DNA from: Glutamicibacter protophormiae
GTDB taxonomy: Bacteria > Actinomycetota > Actinomycetes > Actinomycetales > Micrococcaceae
Length of the DNA: 64,000 nt
Direction of reading: 5' to 3'
Assembly: GCF_014647495.1 (NCBI RefSeq)
Contig: NZ_BMPH01000004.1
Span: 217,090 to 281,089 of the forward strand
The notes beneath the pieces were generated by a model, which was given only the letters and a program-made list of their open reading frames with translations, had not been told where the DNA came from and made no database searches. Position 1 is the stretch's first letter. Each line of letters starts with the position of its first letter. Shown piece after piece: positions 28,732-37,569 of the stretch. The translations under genes and the position numbers were made by a program.

Positions 28732-29544
28732 ATGCAGCAGTCCCTGGCCGTCCCCCGCGGCCCAGTCCTCCCCGCCCAGGTAGGCACCCTTCTGGCCATT
28801 GCGCTGGCCGTCTACGGTTCGTTCCTTGGCAGCGGGGCCGCCGGCGGCACCCCCATCCAGGATGCCGCCGGCGGATATCTCAGCGCCGACGCCACCTTGC
28901 TGGCCCCGGCCGGCCCCGCCTTCTCCATCTGGTCGCTGGTTTATCTGGGCTTGGCCGTCTTCGCGGTCTACCAGCTCACCGCCCCGGGCGCGCGGTCCGA
29001 AACCCTGCGTCGACTGCGCGGCCCGGCGTCGCTGTCGGCATTGCTGAACGCGGCCTGGATCCTCACCGCGCAGCAAGGCTGGCTCGTCGTCAGCGTTGCG
29101 GTCATCTTCATCCTGCTGGCCTCGCTGGTCTGGGTGGTGGTGCTGCTGCGCACCTACGGCAGCGCGACACGAGTCGAGCACTGGATCCTGTGGACCACCT
29201 TCGGCGTCTATCTGGGCTGGGTCTGCGTGGCCAGCCTGGCGAACACCGCGGCGTGGCTCGCCTCGCTGGGTGTCGGCGCCGATGCCGCATGGCCCGGCAT
29301 CGCCACGGTGGCGCTGCTGGTGGCGGCCGCCGCCATCGGCGTGGCGCTGACCGGCTACACGCGCGGCCAGCTGGCTCCCGCGGCGGCCATCGTCTGGGGC
29401 CTGGCCTGGATCGGCGTCAGCCGGCTGACCGGAACCAATGAATCAGCACTCATCGTCAGTGCGGCGCTGGCCATCGCCGGCCTGCTGCTGCTGACCGCGC
29501 TTGGCCTCGCGCTGCGCGCCCGCAAGGAACGGAGCATCACATGA
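28732..29544 (+). CDS. TspO/MBR-like membrane protein
   Basis: This 270-aa polytopic protein starts at ATG 28732 with AAGGAGA upstream. It has about seven hydrophobic segments, a PAFSIWSLVYLG motif near residue 64 and LLNAAWILTAQQGW near 102, patterns of the tryptophan-rich sensory protein family, though it is longer than the 160-aa classical TspO. TspO proteins bind tetrapyrroles and modulate pigment or stress responses. It is divergent from the carotenoid operon and overlaps the next gene as ATGA. A transport or sensor role is inferred. Confidence 0.7.
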   Translation: MQQSLAVPRGPVLPAQVGTLLAIALAVYGSFLGSGAAGGTPIQDAAGGYLSADATLLAPAGPAFSIWSLVYLGLAVFAVYQLTAPGARSETLRRLRGPASLSALLNAAWILTAQQGWLVVSVAVIFILLASLVWVVVLLRTYGSATRVEHWILWTTFGVYLGWVCVASLANTAAWLASLGVGADAAWPGIATVALLVAAAAIGVALTGYTRGQLAPAAAIVWGLAWIGVSRLTGTNESALIVSAALAIAGLLLLTALGLALRARKERSIT

Positions 29545-31019
29545 AATTGATTGCCGTCACCGGAGCCACCGGCTACATCGGCGGGCGGCTGGTTCCGCTG
29601 CTGCTGCGCCGCGGCCACCGCGTCAGGGTGCTGGCCCGCGACGCCCAACGGCTGCGCGACGTGCCGTGGCGGGACCAGGTCGAGGTTGTCGAAGGCAGCC
29701 TGCAAGATGAGCAGGCGGTGGCCGAATTCTGCCGCGGCGCCCATACCGTCTACTACCTGGTGCACTCCATGTCCGGCACCCGGAACTTCATGTCCGAGGA
29801 GGAACACTGCGCGAAGATCATGGTCCAGTGCGCTGCCGCGGAATCCGTGGCCCAGCTGGTCTACCTCTCCGGACTGCATCCGGAAGGCGAGTTGAGCGAA
29901 CACCTGGCCTCGCGGGTGCGGGTGGGCGAGGTGCTCCAGCCCGGGACACCGGATCCCGACGGGCTGCATACCCTGATCCTGCAGGCAGGGCTGGTCATCG
30001 GGTCCGGCTCGGCCAGCTTCGAGATGATCAGGCACCTGAGCGACGTGCTTCCGGTGATGCCCGCGCCGCGCTGGGTGAAGAACCGGGTGCAGCCGATCGC
30101 GGTGCGCGACACCCTGCACTACCTGGCCGCCTGCGCCGAGCTGGAGGCCCCGGTCAACGCCACCTACGACATCGGCGGGCCGCGCGCCTACAGCTACGCG
30201 GACCTCATGCGCACCTACGCCAGGGTGGCGGGGCTGCGCGAGCCGAGGATCTGGGCGCTGCCGGTGCTCACCCCGCAGCTGGCCTCGCACTGGGTCAATC
30301 TGGTGACCCCGCTGCCGCACACGCTGGCCACCGCCCTGGTCGGCTCGCTGCAGCACGACTGCGTGATGGGTTCGCACCGCATCGACGAGCTGATCGCCGC
30401 CCCGGACGGCGGGCTCACCGATTATCCGGACGCGGTGCGGCTGGCCCTGGAGAAGATCGCCGCGGATTCGGTGGAGACCAGCTGGGCCACCGCGCACCCG
30501 GTCTCGGCCCCGGCCGAGCCGTTGCCCTCGGACCCGCACTGGGCCGGACGCAAGATCTACATCGACCAGCGGAGCATGGAAACCCGGGCCGGGGCGGAGG
30601 AGCTCTACCAGGTCATCGGGCGCATCGGCGGGGAGTCAGGCTACTTCGTGCTGCCGAGCCTGTGGCGGATCCGCGGGCTGATGGACAAGCTCAGCGGCGG
30701 GGTGGGGCTGCTGCGCGGGCGCCGCTCGCGCAGCACCCTGGCCCTGGGCGACGTGGTCGACTGGTGGCGCGTGGAAGCGCTGGAACCCAACGAGCTGCTG
30801 CGGCTGCGCGCGGAAATGCGGGTTCCCGGCCAGGCCTGGCTTGAATTCCGCCTGACCCAGCGCCCCGGCGACCAAGTCCAGGTCACCCAGCGGGCGATCT
30901 TCGTGCCCCGCGGACTGGCCGGCCGGGCCTATTGGTGGTCGGTGAGCCCGTTCCACACGTTCATCTTCTCCGGCATGCTCAAGAGCATCGTGCAGCAGGC
31001 GGAGGGGTCCAGCACCTAG
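29541..31019 (+). CDS. NAD(P)-binding SDR-family protein with DUF2867 domain
   Basis: The 492-aa protein opens with an atypical-SDR Rossmann loop VTGATGYIGGRLVP and continues to about residue 320 as an NmrA/extended-SDR-like domain (VYYLVHSMSG, YLSGLHPEGE, YDIGGPRAYSY). The C-terminal 160 aa match the DUF2867 pattern, with LWRIRGLMDKLSGGVGLLRGRR and RAYWWSVSPFHTFIF. Such proteins often sit next to TspO genes, as here (4-nt overlap). The substrate is unknown; a link to isoprenoid or pigment metabolism is only contextual. Its stop overlaps that of the facing MarR gene. Confidence 0.75.
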   Translation: MKLIAVTGATGYIGGRLVPLLLRRGHRVRVLARDAQRLRDVPWRDQVEVVEGSLQDEQAVAEFCRGAHTVYYLVHSMSGTRNFMSEEEHCAKIMVQCAAAESVAQLVYLSGLHPEGELSEHLASRVRVGEVLQPGTPDPDGLHTLILQAGLVIGSGSASFEMIRHLSDVLPVMPAPRWVKNRVQPIAVRDTLHYLAACAELEAPVNATYDIGGPRAYSYADLMRTYARVAGLREPRIWALPVLTPQLASHWVNLVTPLPHTLATALVGSLQHDCVMGSHRIDELIAAPDGGLTDYPDAVRLALEKIAADSVETSWATAHPVSAPAEPLPSDPHWAGRKIYIDQRSMETRAGAEELYQVIGRIGGESGYFVLPSLWRIRGLMDKLSGGVGLLRGRRSRSTLALGDVVDWWRVEALEPNELLRLRAEMRVPGQAWLEFRLTQRPGDQVQVTQRAIFVPRGLAGRAYWWSVSPFHTFIFSGMLKSIVQQAEGSST

Positions 31020-31606
31020 TCGCCGGTTTTTCCAGACTTCTCGTCCGGGCCTTCGAGAGCAGTTTGCGCCCTGCTCATGCTGTCTTCCATGGCATCGGAG
31101 GTCCGGGCGAGGAACCTGATGATCACCTCGCGCTCCGCGTCGGTGAATTCCCGGGCCACCTCGAAGCGCTGCGCGTGGTGGCGGCCCACCTGCTCGCGGG
31201 CCATCAGGTGCGTCGGATCGGTGACCTCGATGCACCAGGAACGCCGGTCGGTGGGATGCGGACGCCGGGCGACGTGCTCCCCGTCGATCAGCCGGTCGAT
31301 CATCTTGGTGACCGAGGCGCTGGAAATGCCCAGATAACGGGCGAGCTGGCCCGGGGTGACCACGGTGCCGGCGTGCTTCGCGGAAATCAGCATGCGCAGG
31401 GCGCGCATGTCGGTCTCGTTCAGCTTCATGAAGCTTTGTGAATTGCGCATGATCTGGCGTTCCAGCCGGCGCATGCGGCCCATCTCGGCCATGATGCGGT
31501 CAATCTGGCCCAGGGCCTCAGGGCTCATGCCTTCGCGCTTGATCAGATTCTGGTCCGGGTCGGATTCCGCCAAACCATACATCGTAGGCAGCTTTCGCTC
31601 CTTCAC
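31016..31606 (-). CDS. MarR-family transcriptional regulator
   Basis: The 196-aa protein has a MarR winged helix: LNETDMRALRMLIS, LGISSASVTKMIDRLIDGEHV and HPTDRRSWCIEVT. It has an N-terminal helix of about 60 aa before the domain. A GTG at 31606 with GGGGG upstream is taken as start; ATG 31582 is an alternative. It converges on the TspO-DUF2867 pair, sharing a CTAG at the stops. It differs from the MarR protein at 28114 beyond the DNA-binding core, so the two likely have different ligands. Confidence 0.8.
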   Translation of the reverse strand: MKERKLPTMYGLAESDPDQNLIKREGMSPEALGQIDRIMAEMGRMRRLERQIMRNSQSFMKLNETDMRALRMLISAKHAGTVVTPGQLARYLGISSASVTKMIDRLIDGEHVARRPHPTDRRSWCIEVTDPTHLMAREQVGRHHAQRFEVAREFTDAEREVIIRFLARTSDAMEDSMSRAQTALEGPDEKSGKTGD

Positions 31607-31719
31607 CGTTCCCCCTATCCGAGCCGCGCGCCGTGCGGCTTTCCGCTCAACGGCGCGCCACCGGCGTTACTTCGATACTAAGCCCTCAAGGACACCGGGC
31701 GCGCAGAAGGCCGCGGTGA

Positions 31720-31760
31720 AAAGCGAAAACCCCGCGACCGCAATCGGTTCGCAGGGTTTC
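31720..31760 (-). terminator. Terminator of tRNA-Leu
   Basis: A 14-15 bp imperfect stem (one wobble, one bulge) with a short loop begins just past the tRNA 3' end and is followed on the - strand by TTTTCGCTTTT. Confidence 0.7.
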
Positions 31761-31763
31761 CAT

Positions 31764-31848
<85 letters not shown>

Positions 31849-31939
31849 TCGCGCTACACCGGAAAGCGGATTTCCGAATGACGACCTCATTTAGTGTAGC
31901 GGAAGTGGCAGTCGATAAGAAATCGACCCGCACCGGGCG

Positions 31940-32434
31940 TTACTTGGGATCAATCCCCAAGTCACGGCGGAGCTTTGCGACGTGTCCGGTCGCCCGTACG
32001 TTGTACTGGGCGAGCTGCACCTTGCCCTCCTCGTCGACCACGATGGTCGAGCGGATCAGGCCCTCATAGACGCGGCCGTAGTTCTTCTTCTCGCCCCAGG
32101 CGCCATAGGCTTCGGCGACCGCATGGTCCTCGTCGGAGAGCAGCGGGAAGTTCAGCTCTTCCTTGGCCACGAACTTTTCCAGCTTGGCAACACCATCCGG
32201 CGAGACGCCCAGAACCTGGTAGCCGAGTCCGGTGAGGGATTCGATGGAATCGCGGAAGTCGCAGGCCTGCTTGGTGCAGCCCGGGGTGGAGGCGGCCGGG
32301 TAGAAGTACACGATAGTTTTCTTGCCCAGGTAGTCAGACAGCGACACGGCATTGCCGTTCGAGTCGTTGAGGGTGAAGCTCGGGGCCTGATCTCCAACGG
32401 AGAGTCGTTCGGTTTGCGCTGCTGCAGTGCTCAT
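31940..32434 (-). CDS. bcp: Thioredoxin-dependent peroxiredoxin, BCP type
   Basis: This 164-aa cytoplasmic peroxiredoxin reduces H2O2 and organic peroxides. The active segment YFYPAASTPGCTKQACDF holds the peroxidatic Cys (near residue 52) and, five residues on, the second Cys typical of BCP/PrxQ. Length is standard. GAGG lies 8 nt before the ATG. It lies between tRNA-Lys and tRNA-Leu, all on the - strand. Confidence 0.93.
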   Translation of the reverse strand: MSTAAAQTERLSVGDQAPSFTLNDSNGNAVSLSDYLGKKTIVYFYPAASTPGCTKQACDFRDSIESLTGLGYQVLGVSPDGVAKLEKFVAKEELNFPLLSDEDHAVAEAYGAWGEKKNYGRVYEGLIRSTIVVDEEGKVQLAQYNVRATGHVAKLRRDLGIDPK

Positions 32435-32460
32435 CGGTGAAACCTCGTTTCGTAGCTATA

Positions 32461-32492
32461 CAAAAAATCCGGCCTGACGAATCAGGCCGGAT
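32461..32492 (-). terminator. Terminator of the first tRNA-Lys
   Basis: A perfect 11-bp stem (32467-32477 with 32482-32492) with a 4-nt loop is followed on the - strand by six T. This is a textbook intrinsic terminator 6 nt past the tRNA. Confidence 0.88.
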
Positions 32493-32498
32493 CTACCG

Positions 32499-32571
32499 TG
32501 CGCCCTCCGGGACTCGAACCCGGAACCTAATGATTAAGAGTCATTTGCTCTACCAATTGAGCTAAAGGCGC
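32499..32571 (-). tRNA. tRNA-Lys (anticodon CTT), copy 1
   Basis: A 73-nt cloverleaf on the - strand: acceptor GCGCCTT/AGGGCGC, D-arm GGTAGAGC, anticodon loop CTCTTAA (anticodon CTT), T-arm GGTTCGAGTCC. CCA is not encoded. It is identical to copy 2 at 37206. Confidence 0.95.
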
Positions 32572-32775
32572 TAACTTCACTCTGACTAGTTATCTTTCGA
32601 ACCGGTCTTTGCGACGTAGATAATCATACGCAGAACTCGGCAAAAATCAAAAATCGCCAACAGCGGCCCGAGAACGCATCAAAAGATCAGGTCAAAGCGA
32701 AAATGCCGGAATCCCGCCACGCCTGCCTGCGCACAAAAGGGCAAATTCCTTGCGCGTGCGTTGGGCCACATGCGG

Positions 32776-32803
32776 CCGCCGGACGGGCCCTCCCGTCCGG
32801 CGG
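32776..32803 (-). terminator. Hairpin after the phosphoesterase gene
   Basis: A perfect 12-bp GC-rich stem (32776-32787 with 32792-32803) and 4-nt loop lie 15 nt past the stop. There is no T-tract. Confidence 0.65.
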
Positions 32804-32818
32804 ACGCATGGCGTCAAC

Positions 32819-35800
32819 CTACTGTTTTGCGGCGCGGCGGCGCAGCCACAAGGCGAGGCCTCCGACGGCCGTGAGCACGAGCGCGCCCAGGGCTGTGAAG
32901 ATCACCGATGCACCGGTGTCCGCCAGCGAGTTCTCCTGGGGCTTTGCCTCCGGGTCCGGGTCGCCGGCATGTGGCGACTGCCCCGCCTCGGATTCCGGCG
33001 CAGGTTTCGGACCAGGGGCGCCCGACTCCTCCGGGGCCTCCGGCTTCGGGGAACCCTGCTCCAGGCCCGGGGTGTCGGCTCCGTCCTCATCCATTCCGCT
33101 GCCGTGCCCGTCCTCGGGATTCTCCGGCTGCTCCGGCGCCGCGGTGCCCTGAACGACGACCACGCGTGATGCGATCGCCTGGTTGCCGTTGGCATCCTGC
33201 ACGGTATAGGTCAGGGCGTAGCTGCCCGGCGTGGCCGTGTCGACCGCGCCGATGACCTCGATCCGCCCGGTCACATCCCCGTCCGTGTTGTCCGCGGCGC
33301 TCACCTGGTCCATGGGGTCGAAGGCGTCGCCGACCGTGAGCTTGGTGCTGTCCGGCACCTTCAGCTCCGGGGCGGAGGTGTCGGTTCCGGCGGCATTCGC
33401 GGTGAACACACCCATCTGCCGCACCTGGCCCGGGGCCAGCTCCTGGTCGGTCTGCGCATCGACGCTGGTGACGTACCAGGAATAGACCTCGCCTTCGGTC
33501 AGCCCGGCCCATTCGACCGAGGCCGGCCAGCCCGAGCGGGCGGTCGCCTCGCCGATCACCTCATCGGTGGGGGCCAGCGACATCACCGCGTCGGTGGTGA
33601 AGCTGGTCTGGCGCGACTGCAATTGGATCGGCAGGCGCAGTTCGTCCTCGGTGCCGTTGTAGCGTGTTTCATCGTCGAACTCGGTCGCCCCGAAGTCCTG
33701 GAGCAGCGGCGAGTAGGTGTCGATGGCCAGCTCCGAGCGGTCGACGTCGAACTGCAGCATGCGCAGGTAGCTTGCGCCGAAACGCAGCATGTCCTGCGGG
33801 CTGCGCCCGTCGATCCCGGCCAGCCCGAGCTGTTCGGCGCCGACCTCGTAGAACTGGTAGTCGGCGAGCAGCTCGACCACGTTGTTCTGCGCTTGGCCCA
33901 CGTCCTTTCGCACCTGGATGCTCACCCCGTGCTCATGCCCCGACAGCACCAGGAAGATGTTGCTGTTCTTCTCCAGGATCCCCTCGGAGATCCGCTTGCC
34001 GTCGTGCGAGTAGGCGGCCCCGCGTCCGTCGGCATTGATGCTCGGCTTGTTGTACGCGTGGGTCATCAGCATGGCGTTGCGGTCCGGGTACTGCGCGAGC
34101 ACCTCGTTGGCCCAGGCGATTTCCTCCTCGGTCACATCGAACCCGAGGTACAGGGCGATGAAGTCCAGGCCGCCCGCGCTGAACAGGTCGTAGTGGTTCT
34201 CATTGTCCTCCGGAGCCCAGGACTGGTAGCTCGCCTGGGCCTGCTTCCATCCCTGGCTGCCTTCCAGCGCCTCGTAGCGTTCGGGGCCGAAATACTGGTT
34301 GTAGAGGTTCTCCGGGCCGGTGTCCTTGCCCGAGCGGTTGTCATGGTTTCCGGGCAGCACCCCGTTGGGGATCCCGGTGTCGTCGAGGATGCGCTGGGCC
34401 GAGGAGCTGAATTCGAACTCGCGCTCGGCGATCCGGCGCTGGGCGTCCTCGTCCGCGTAACTCTCCTTGTGCCAGTTCTCCACGATGTCGCCGGTGTGGG
34501 TCACGTATTCGATCTTCCGCTGCTCGGCGTTCTCGGCGATCCATCGCGGGATCGCGGTATACGCTTCGGCCCAGACCTTTTGCTGCTCCTCGGAGAATTC
34601 CTGCTCCACCGCGCCCTCGGTCAGGTATTGGGTGTCGGTGAAATGCACCATGGAGAAGTCGTAGTCCTGCGGGTCCTCGAAGGCCCCGCGGACCGGCTCG
34701 TCCAGGTCGTCGGCGAACGGGTCGTGCCCGGTGACCAGGAGCTGCGCCTTGCCGTCGGCCACGTGCCCGGCCGAGATCGCGCCATCCAGGGTCAGCAGCC
34801 CGTCCCTGACGCCGCGGCCGCTGGCCACCAGGTCCCAGGCGGACTTTTCATGGTTCCAGACGCGCACCTGGGCTTCGCGCTGCGGATCAAGCTGGCCGCT
34901 CCAGCGCACGCTCTGCTCCGCGCCCTGCGCGTCGGCATCCACGGTGAAACGCTGGTAGGGAATCCGGCCCTCGCCGGTGGCTTGGCTGTCGAAGAACGAT
35001 CCGTCGCCCGGCAGCATCTGCCCGCCGGTTTCCTGCGGCGCGGCTTTGGCATCGCCGGCGAAGTCCAGGGTGTCCGGCAGCTGGTCGATGACGCCGGAGG
35101 CGCCGCCCCGGGAAATACTGGTGGCGCCGGCGTGGAATGTCGAGCGCACGTCCCCGCCGTCCGGGTTGGTGGCGTTGGCCGACAACGTGACGGAGCCCTT
35201 GCCCTGCCCGGTCTGCGTGCCGTTGCCCTCGGGAATGCTGCCCGAGGTGAATTCGATCCGCTGCGAAATGGGCCGGCCGAAGACGTCGGTTCCGGCGGCT
35301 TCGATCCCATGCTTGCCCGCGGCCAGCCCGTCGATCGCGTCCCCGGGCTGAATCGGCGTTCCATCCAGCAGGTACTCCAGGTTTGCGCCGATGAGGTCGG
35401 GCACGTTCCACGCCACCTGGAATTCCGTGGCCTTGGTGATTTCCGTCCCGGGCGCCGGGGTGCTCGACTCGATGTCCGCGGACAGTTCGTTGACGTGGCC
35501 GAGCGCTTCCTTGTTCAGCGAGGCGATGTGCGGGGCCGCGAGCGGCTGGCTGTAGATGCGCACGGCGGCGATCTTGGACTTGCCATGGAACTGCACGTTG
35601 CCGTTGGAGGAGTCGGCGCCCAGCACGAAGTTGTGCGCCTCGGGCTTCGGCGGCCAGGTCACGGTGCCGCTGCTGGCTTCCTGGGTGGCGGCAAGCTTTC
35701 CGTTCAGGTACAGCTTGATCTGCTTGCCGTCGAAGACTCCGGCGGCGTGATACCAGCGGCCGCTGTCGATGGTGGCAGTGGCCGAACGGTAGGCGCCGGT

Positions 35801-36874
35801 ATGCAGCATGAAGGAGAGCTTGTCTCCGACCAGGCTCATCGAGAAGCCGCCAGCTTCCTTGTTGGAGCAGAGGTTCTTTTCACCCGTCGCCGCAGTGTCG
35901 CCGTCGTAGCGGAAGACGCATTCAAGCGTCATGCCCTGGGACAGGTTCTGGTATTGGTCGCCCAACGGGTAGGCCAGCGCATCGTTCAGACCATCGAAGG
36001 CGGCGACCTGCTTGCGCATCGCCCCGTCCTGGGCGATGACCGGTTCGTCATGGACCGCGGCCTTCACCCCGCGGGACCGGTCGATGGTGGAACCATCTGT
36101 GAAGTCGATGTCCATCACGTCGGCGCTGGGTGCTTCGGGCATGGCGTGGAATTCTTCGCTCAATGCCAGCGCCTGCGCGGCCGGCATGGCTTCGCTGTAG
36201 AGCCGGGCCTGGCCCAGCACGACATCGGCGAAGGCTTCGCTCTTTCCCACGGCGCTGTCGGCTCCGAGAACCATGTTCTGCGCCCGCGGATCAACTGCCG
36301 TCATGACACCGCTGGCTGGTGCTTCGGAGACCAACTCGCCGTCGACGTAAAGCTTGATGCTCTTGCCATCGAAGGCACCCACCACGTGGTACCACTGGTC
36401 GGTACGCAACGAGGTGGAGACCCGCTTGTAGGACCCGTCCACGTGCAGCATGAAGTCGAGCTTGCTGTTCTTGGCAGTCAGCGCGAAGCCGCCCCCCTGC
36501 TTGTTTCCGCAGAAGGTCACCTCCTTGGCAGGAAGTTCACCGTCGAATTTAACTGAGCATTCCACGGAAAACGAGTCAGCCAGTTGCGCGTAGTCTGCCT
36601 CGCCCAACGGATAGGCATAGGCGTCATCCTTGCCATCGAAGTTGGCGCTGACTCGCCCGTTCTGATCATCGGTCTGCAGCGCTGGCTCGCCGAAGGTACT
36701 GAGCACACGCCCCTGGGCGCTATCTTCCGCGGACTTCGTGGAGAAGTCGACATTGAGCAGGTCCGCCGTCACCGTACTCGGCGCAGCCCACGCGGCGGGG
36801 GCAAGTCCCACTCCCGTGGTCAGCACGCTTGCGCCTACGAGCAGCGATACGAGAGTCGTTGATTGAGTTTTCAT
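32819..36874 (-). CDS. Sortase-anchored LamG / calcineurin-like metallophosphoesterase
   Basis: This exported protein has about 1351 aa. The signal peptide (MKTQST to AWAA) precedes two LamG/concanavalin-like domains (about 45-210 and 255-450), each with WYHVVGAFDG or the like. A calcineurin-like phosphoesterase domain runs from about 735 to 1000 with all metal motifs: FTDTQY (745), HTGDIVE, PGNHDN (845), LMTHAY and SGHEHG (978). An Ig-like domain (about 1170-1250), a Pro/Glu-rich linker, LADTG (about 1317), a membrane segment and RRR complete a sortase signal. It thus acts on the cell surface, probably in phosphate or nucleotide scavenging (inference). The start has AAGGA close upstream. Confidence 0.87.
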   Translation of the reverse strand: MKTQSTTLVSLLVGASVLTTGVGLAPAAWAAPSTVTADLLNVDFSTKSAEDSAQGRVLSTFGEPALQTDDQNGRVSANFDGKDDAYAYPLGEADYAQLADSFSVECSVKFDGELPAKEVTFCGNKQGGGFALTAKNSKLDFMLHVDGSYKRVSTSLRTDQWYHVVGAFDGKSIKLYVDGELVSEAPASGVMTAVDPRAQNMVLGADSAVGKSEAFADVVLGQARLYSEAMPAAQALALSEEFHAMPEAPSADVMDIDFTDGSTIDRSRGVKAAVHDEPVIAQDGAMRKQVAAFDGLNDALAYPLGDQYQNLSQGMTLECVFRYDGDTAATGEKNLCSNKEAGGFSMSLVGDKLSFMLHTGAYRSATATIDSGRWYHAAGVFDGKQIKLYLNGKLAATQEASSGTVTWPPKPEAHNFVLGADSSNGNVQFHGKSKIAAVRIYSQPLAAPHIASLNKEALGHVNELSADIESSTPAPGTEITKATEFQVAWNVPDLIGANLEYLLDGTPIQPGDAIDGLAAGKHGIEAAGTDVFGRPISQRIEFTSGSIPEGNGTQTGQGKGSVTLSANATNPDGGDVRSTFHAGATSISRGGASGVIDQLPDTLDFAGDAKAAPQETGGQMLPGDGSFFDSQATGEGRIPYQRFTVDADAQGAEQSVRWSGQLDPQREAQVRVWNHEKSAWDLVASGRGVRDGLLTLDGAISAGHVADGKAQLLVTGHDPFADDLDEPVRGAFEDPQDYDFSMVHFTDTQYLTEGAVEQEFSEEQQKVWAEAYTAIPRWIAENAEQRKIEYVTHTGDIVENWHKESYADEDAQRRIAEREFEFSSSAQRILDDTGIPNGVLPGNHDNRSGKDTGPENLYNQYFGPERYEALEGSQGWKQAQASYQSWAPEDNENHYDLFSAGGLDFIALYLGFDVTEEEIAWANEVLAQYPDRNAMLMTHAYNKPSINADGRGAAYSHDGKRISEGILEKNSNIFLVLSGHEHGVSIQVRKDVGQAQNNVVELLADYQFYEVGAEQLGLAGIDGRSPQDMLRFGASYLRMLQFDVDRSELAIDTYSPLLQDFGATEFDDETRYNGTEDELRLPIQLQSRQTSFTTDAVMSLAPTDEVIGEATARSGWPASVEWAGLTEGEVYSWYVTSVDAQTDQELAPGQVRQMGVFTANAAGTDTSAPELKVPDSTKLTVGDAFDPMDQVSAADNTDGDVTGRIEVIGAVDTATPGSYALTYTVQDANGNQAIASRVVVVQGTAAPEQPENPEDGHGSGMDEDGADTPGLEQGSPKPEAPEESGAPGPKPAPESEAGQSPHAGDPDPEAKPQENSLADTGASVIFTALGALVLTAVGGLALWLRRRAAKQ

Positions 36875-37174
36875 GATCCTTATTTCTTTGCAAGGTACAG
36901 GCTTGGTCCTTGGCAAAGCTATGGGACCCATCAGAACAAATGGTGTTAATTCACAAACCCTAAGTGACTTAACGATTAACTCTTAGACGTCGAGGCTGAT
37001 CCTCGCCCATATTCCACTAGTGAGAAGGCGTTGCATATTTCTGCCTGTGCACTCATGGGGGTGAATATCACACTCAGGTGTTACTTTCGCGGGGGTTGTC
37101 TGCGCAGACGGCGGCATGTCAGGAGGGATGGGCAGCGCTGGGCGGCGAGGCGCTGTGCGCCAGGGGAAACACAA

Positions 37175-37198
37175 AAGGCCAGACCGAAGCCTGACCTT
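37175..37198 (-). terminator. Terminator of the tandem tRNA-Lys genes
   Basis: A 10-bp stem with two G-T wobbles and a TTCG loop lies 8 nt past the tRNA and is followed on the - strand by TTTTGTGTTT. Confidence 0.7.
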
Positions 37199-37205
37199 GT
37201 TTTTG

Positions 37206-37278
37206 TGCGCCCTCCGGGACTCGAACCCGGAACCTAATGATTAAGAGTCATTTGCTCTACCAATTGAGCTAAAGGCGC
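37206..37278 (-). tRNA. tRNA-Lys (anticodon CTT), copy 2
   Basis: The 73-nt sequence is identical to copy 1 at 32499-32571, including no encoded CCA. It lies 46 nt downstream of copy 3 on the - strand, so copies 3 and 2 are probably cotranscribed. Confidence 0.95.
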
Positions 37279-37324
37279 ATATTAATTTGTGTAAACAATG
37301 ACTCCGCAACGAAGAAATTGTTCG

Positions 37325-37397
37325 TGCGCCCCCCGGGACTTGAACCCGGAACCTAATGATTAAGAGTCATTTGCTCTGCCAATTGAGCTAGAGGCGC
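37325..37397 (-). tRNA. tRNA-Lys (anticodon CTT), copy 3, variant
   Basis: Same anticodon and cloverleaf as the other two, but it differs at a few positions: the seventh acceptor base and its partner, one D-loop base and one T-loop base (TTCAAG for TTCGAG). Base pairing is kept, so it should be functional. Confidence 0.92.
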
Positions 37398-37557
37398 CCG
37401 CTGCGATGTTCTAGAAGCTTTTCGGCTTCGCGCTTTCGCAACGAGATAAAACTCTACCAGCTTTTGAGCTTCGCGCAAATCGAGAACACGCTTTTCGGCG
37501 GTGAGCTGCATTACACGAGATGACTAGGGGTTACTACCCAAGAAGCGGTGGACTTTG

Positions 37558-37563
37558 TAGAGT
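37558..37563 (+). promoter_or_regulatory. Candidate -10 of the dehydrogenase gene (leaderless)
   Basis: TAGAGT ends 6 nt before the ATG at 37570 and there is no Shine-Dalgarno, so a leaderless mRNA is likely. Confidence 0.35.
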
Positions 37564-37569
37564 GAATTC

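Noticed and set aside
33623..36556. Open frame of about 980 codons on the + strand opposite the phosphoesterase gene
   Set aside because: Antisense shadow; domain motifs are all on the - strand.
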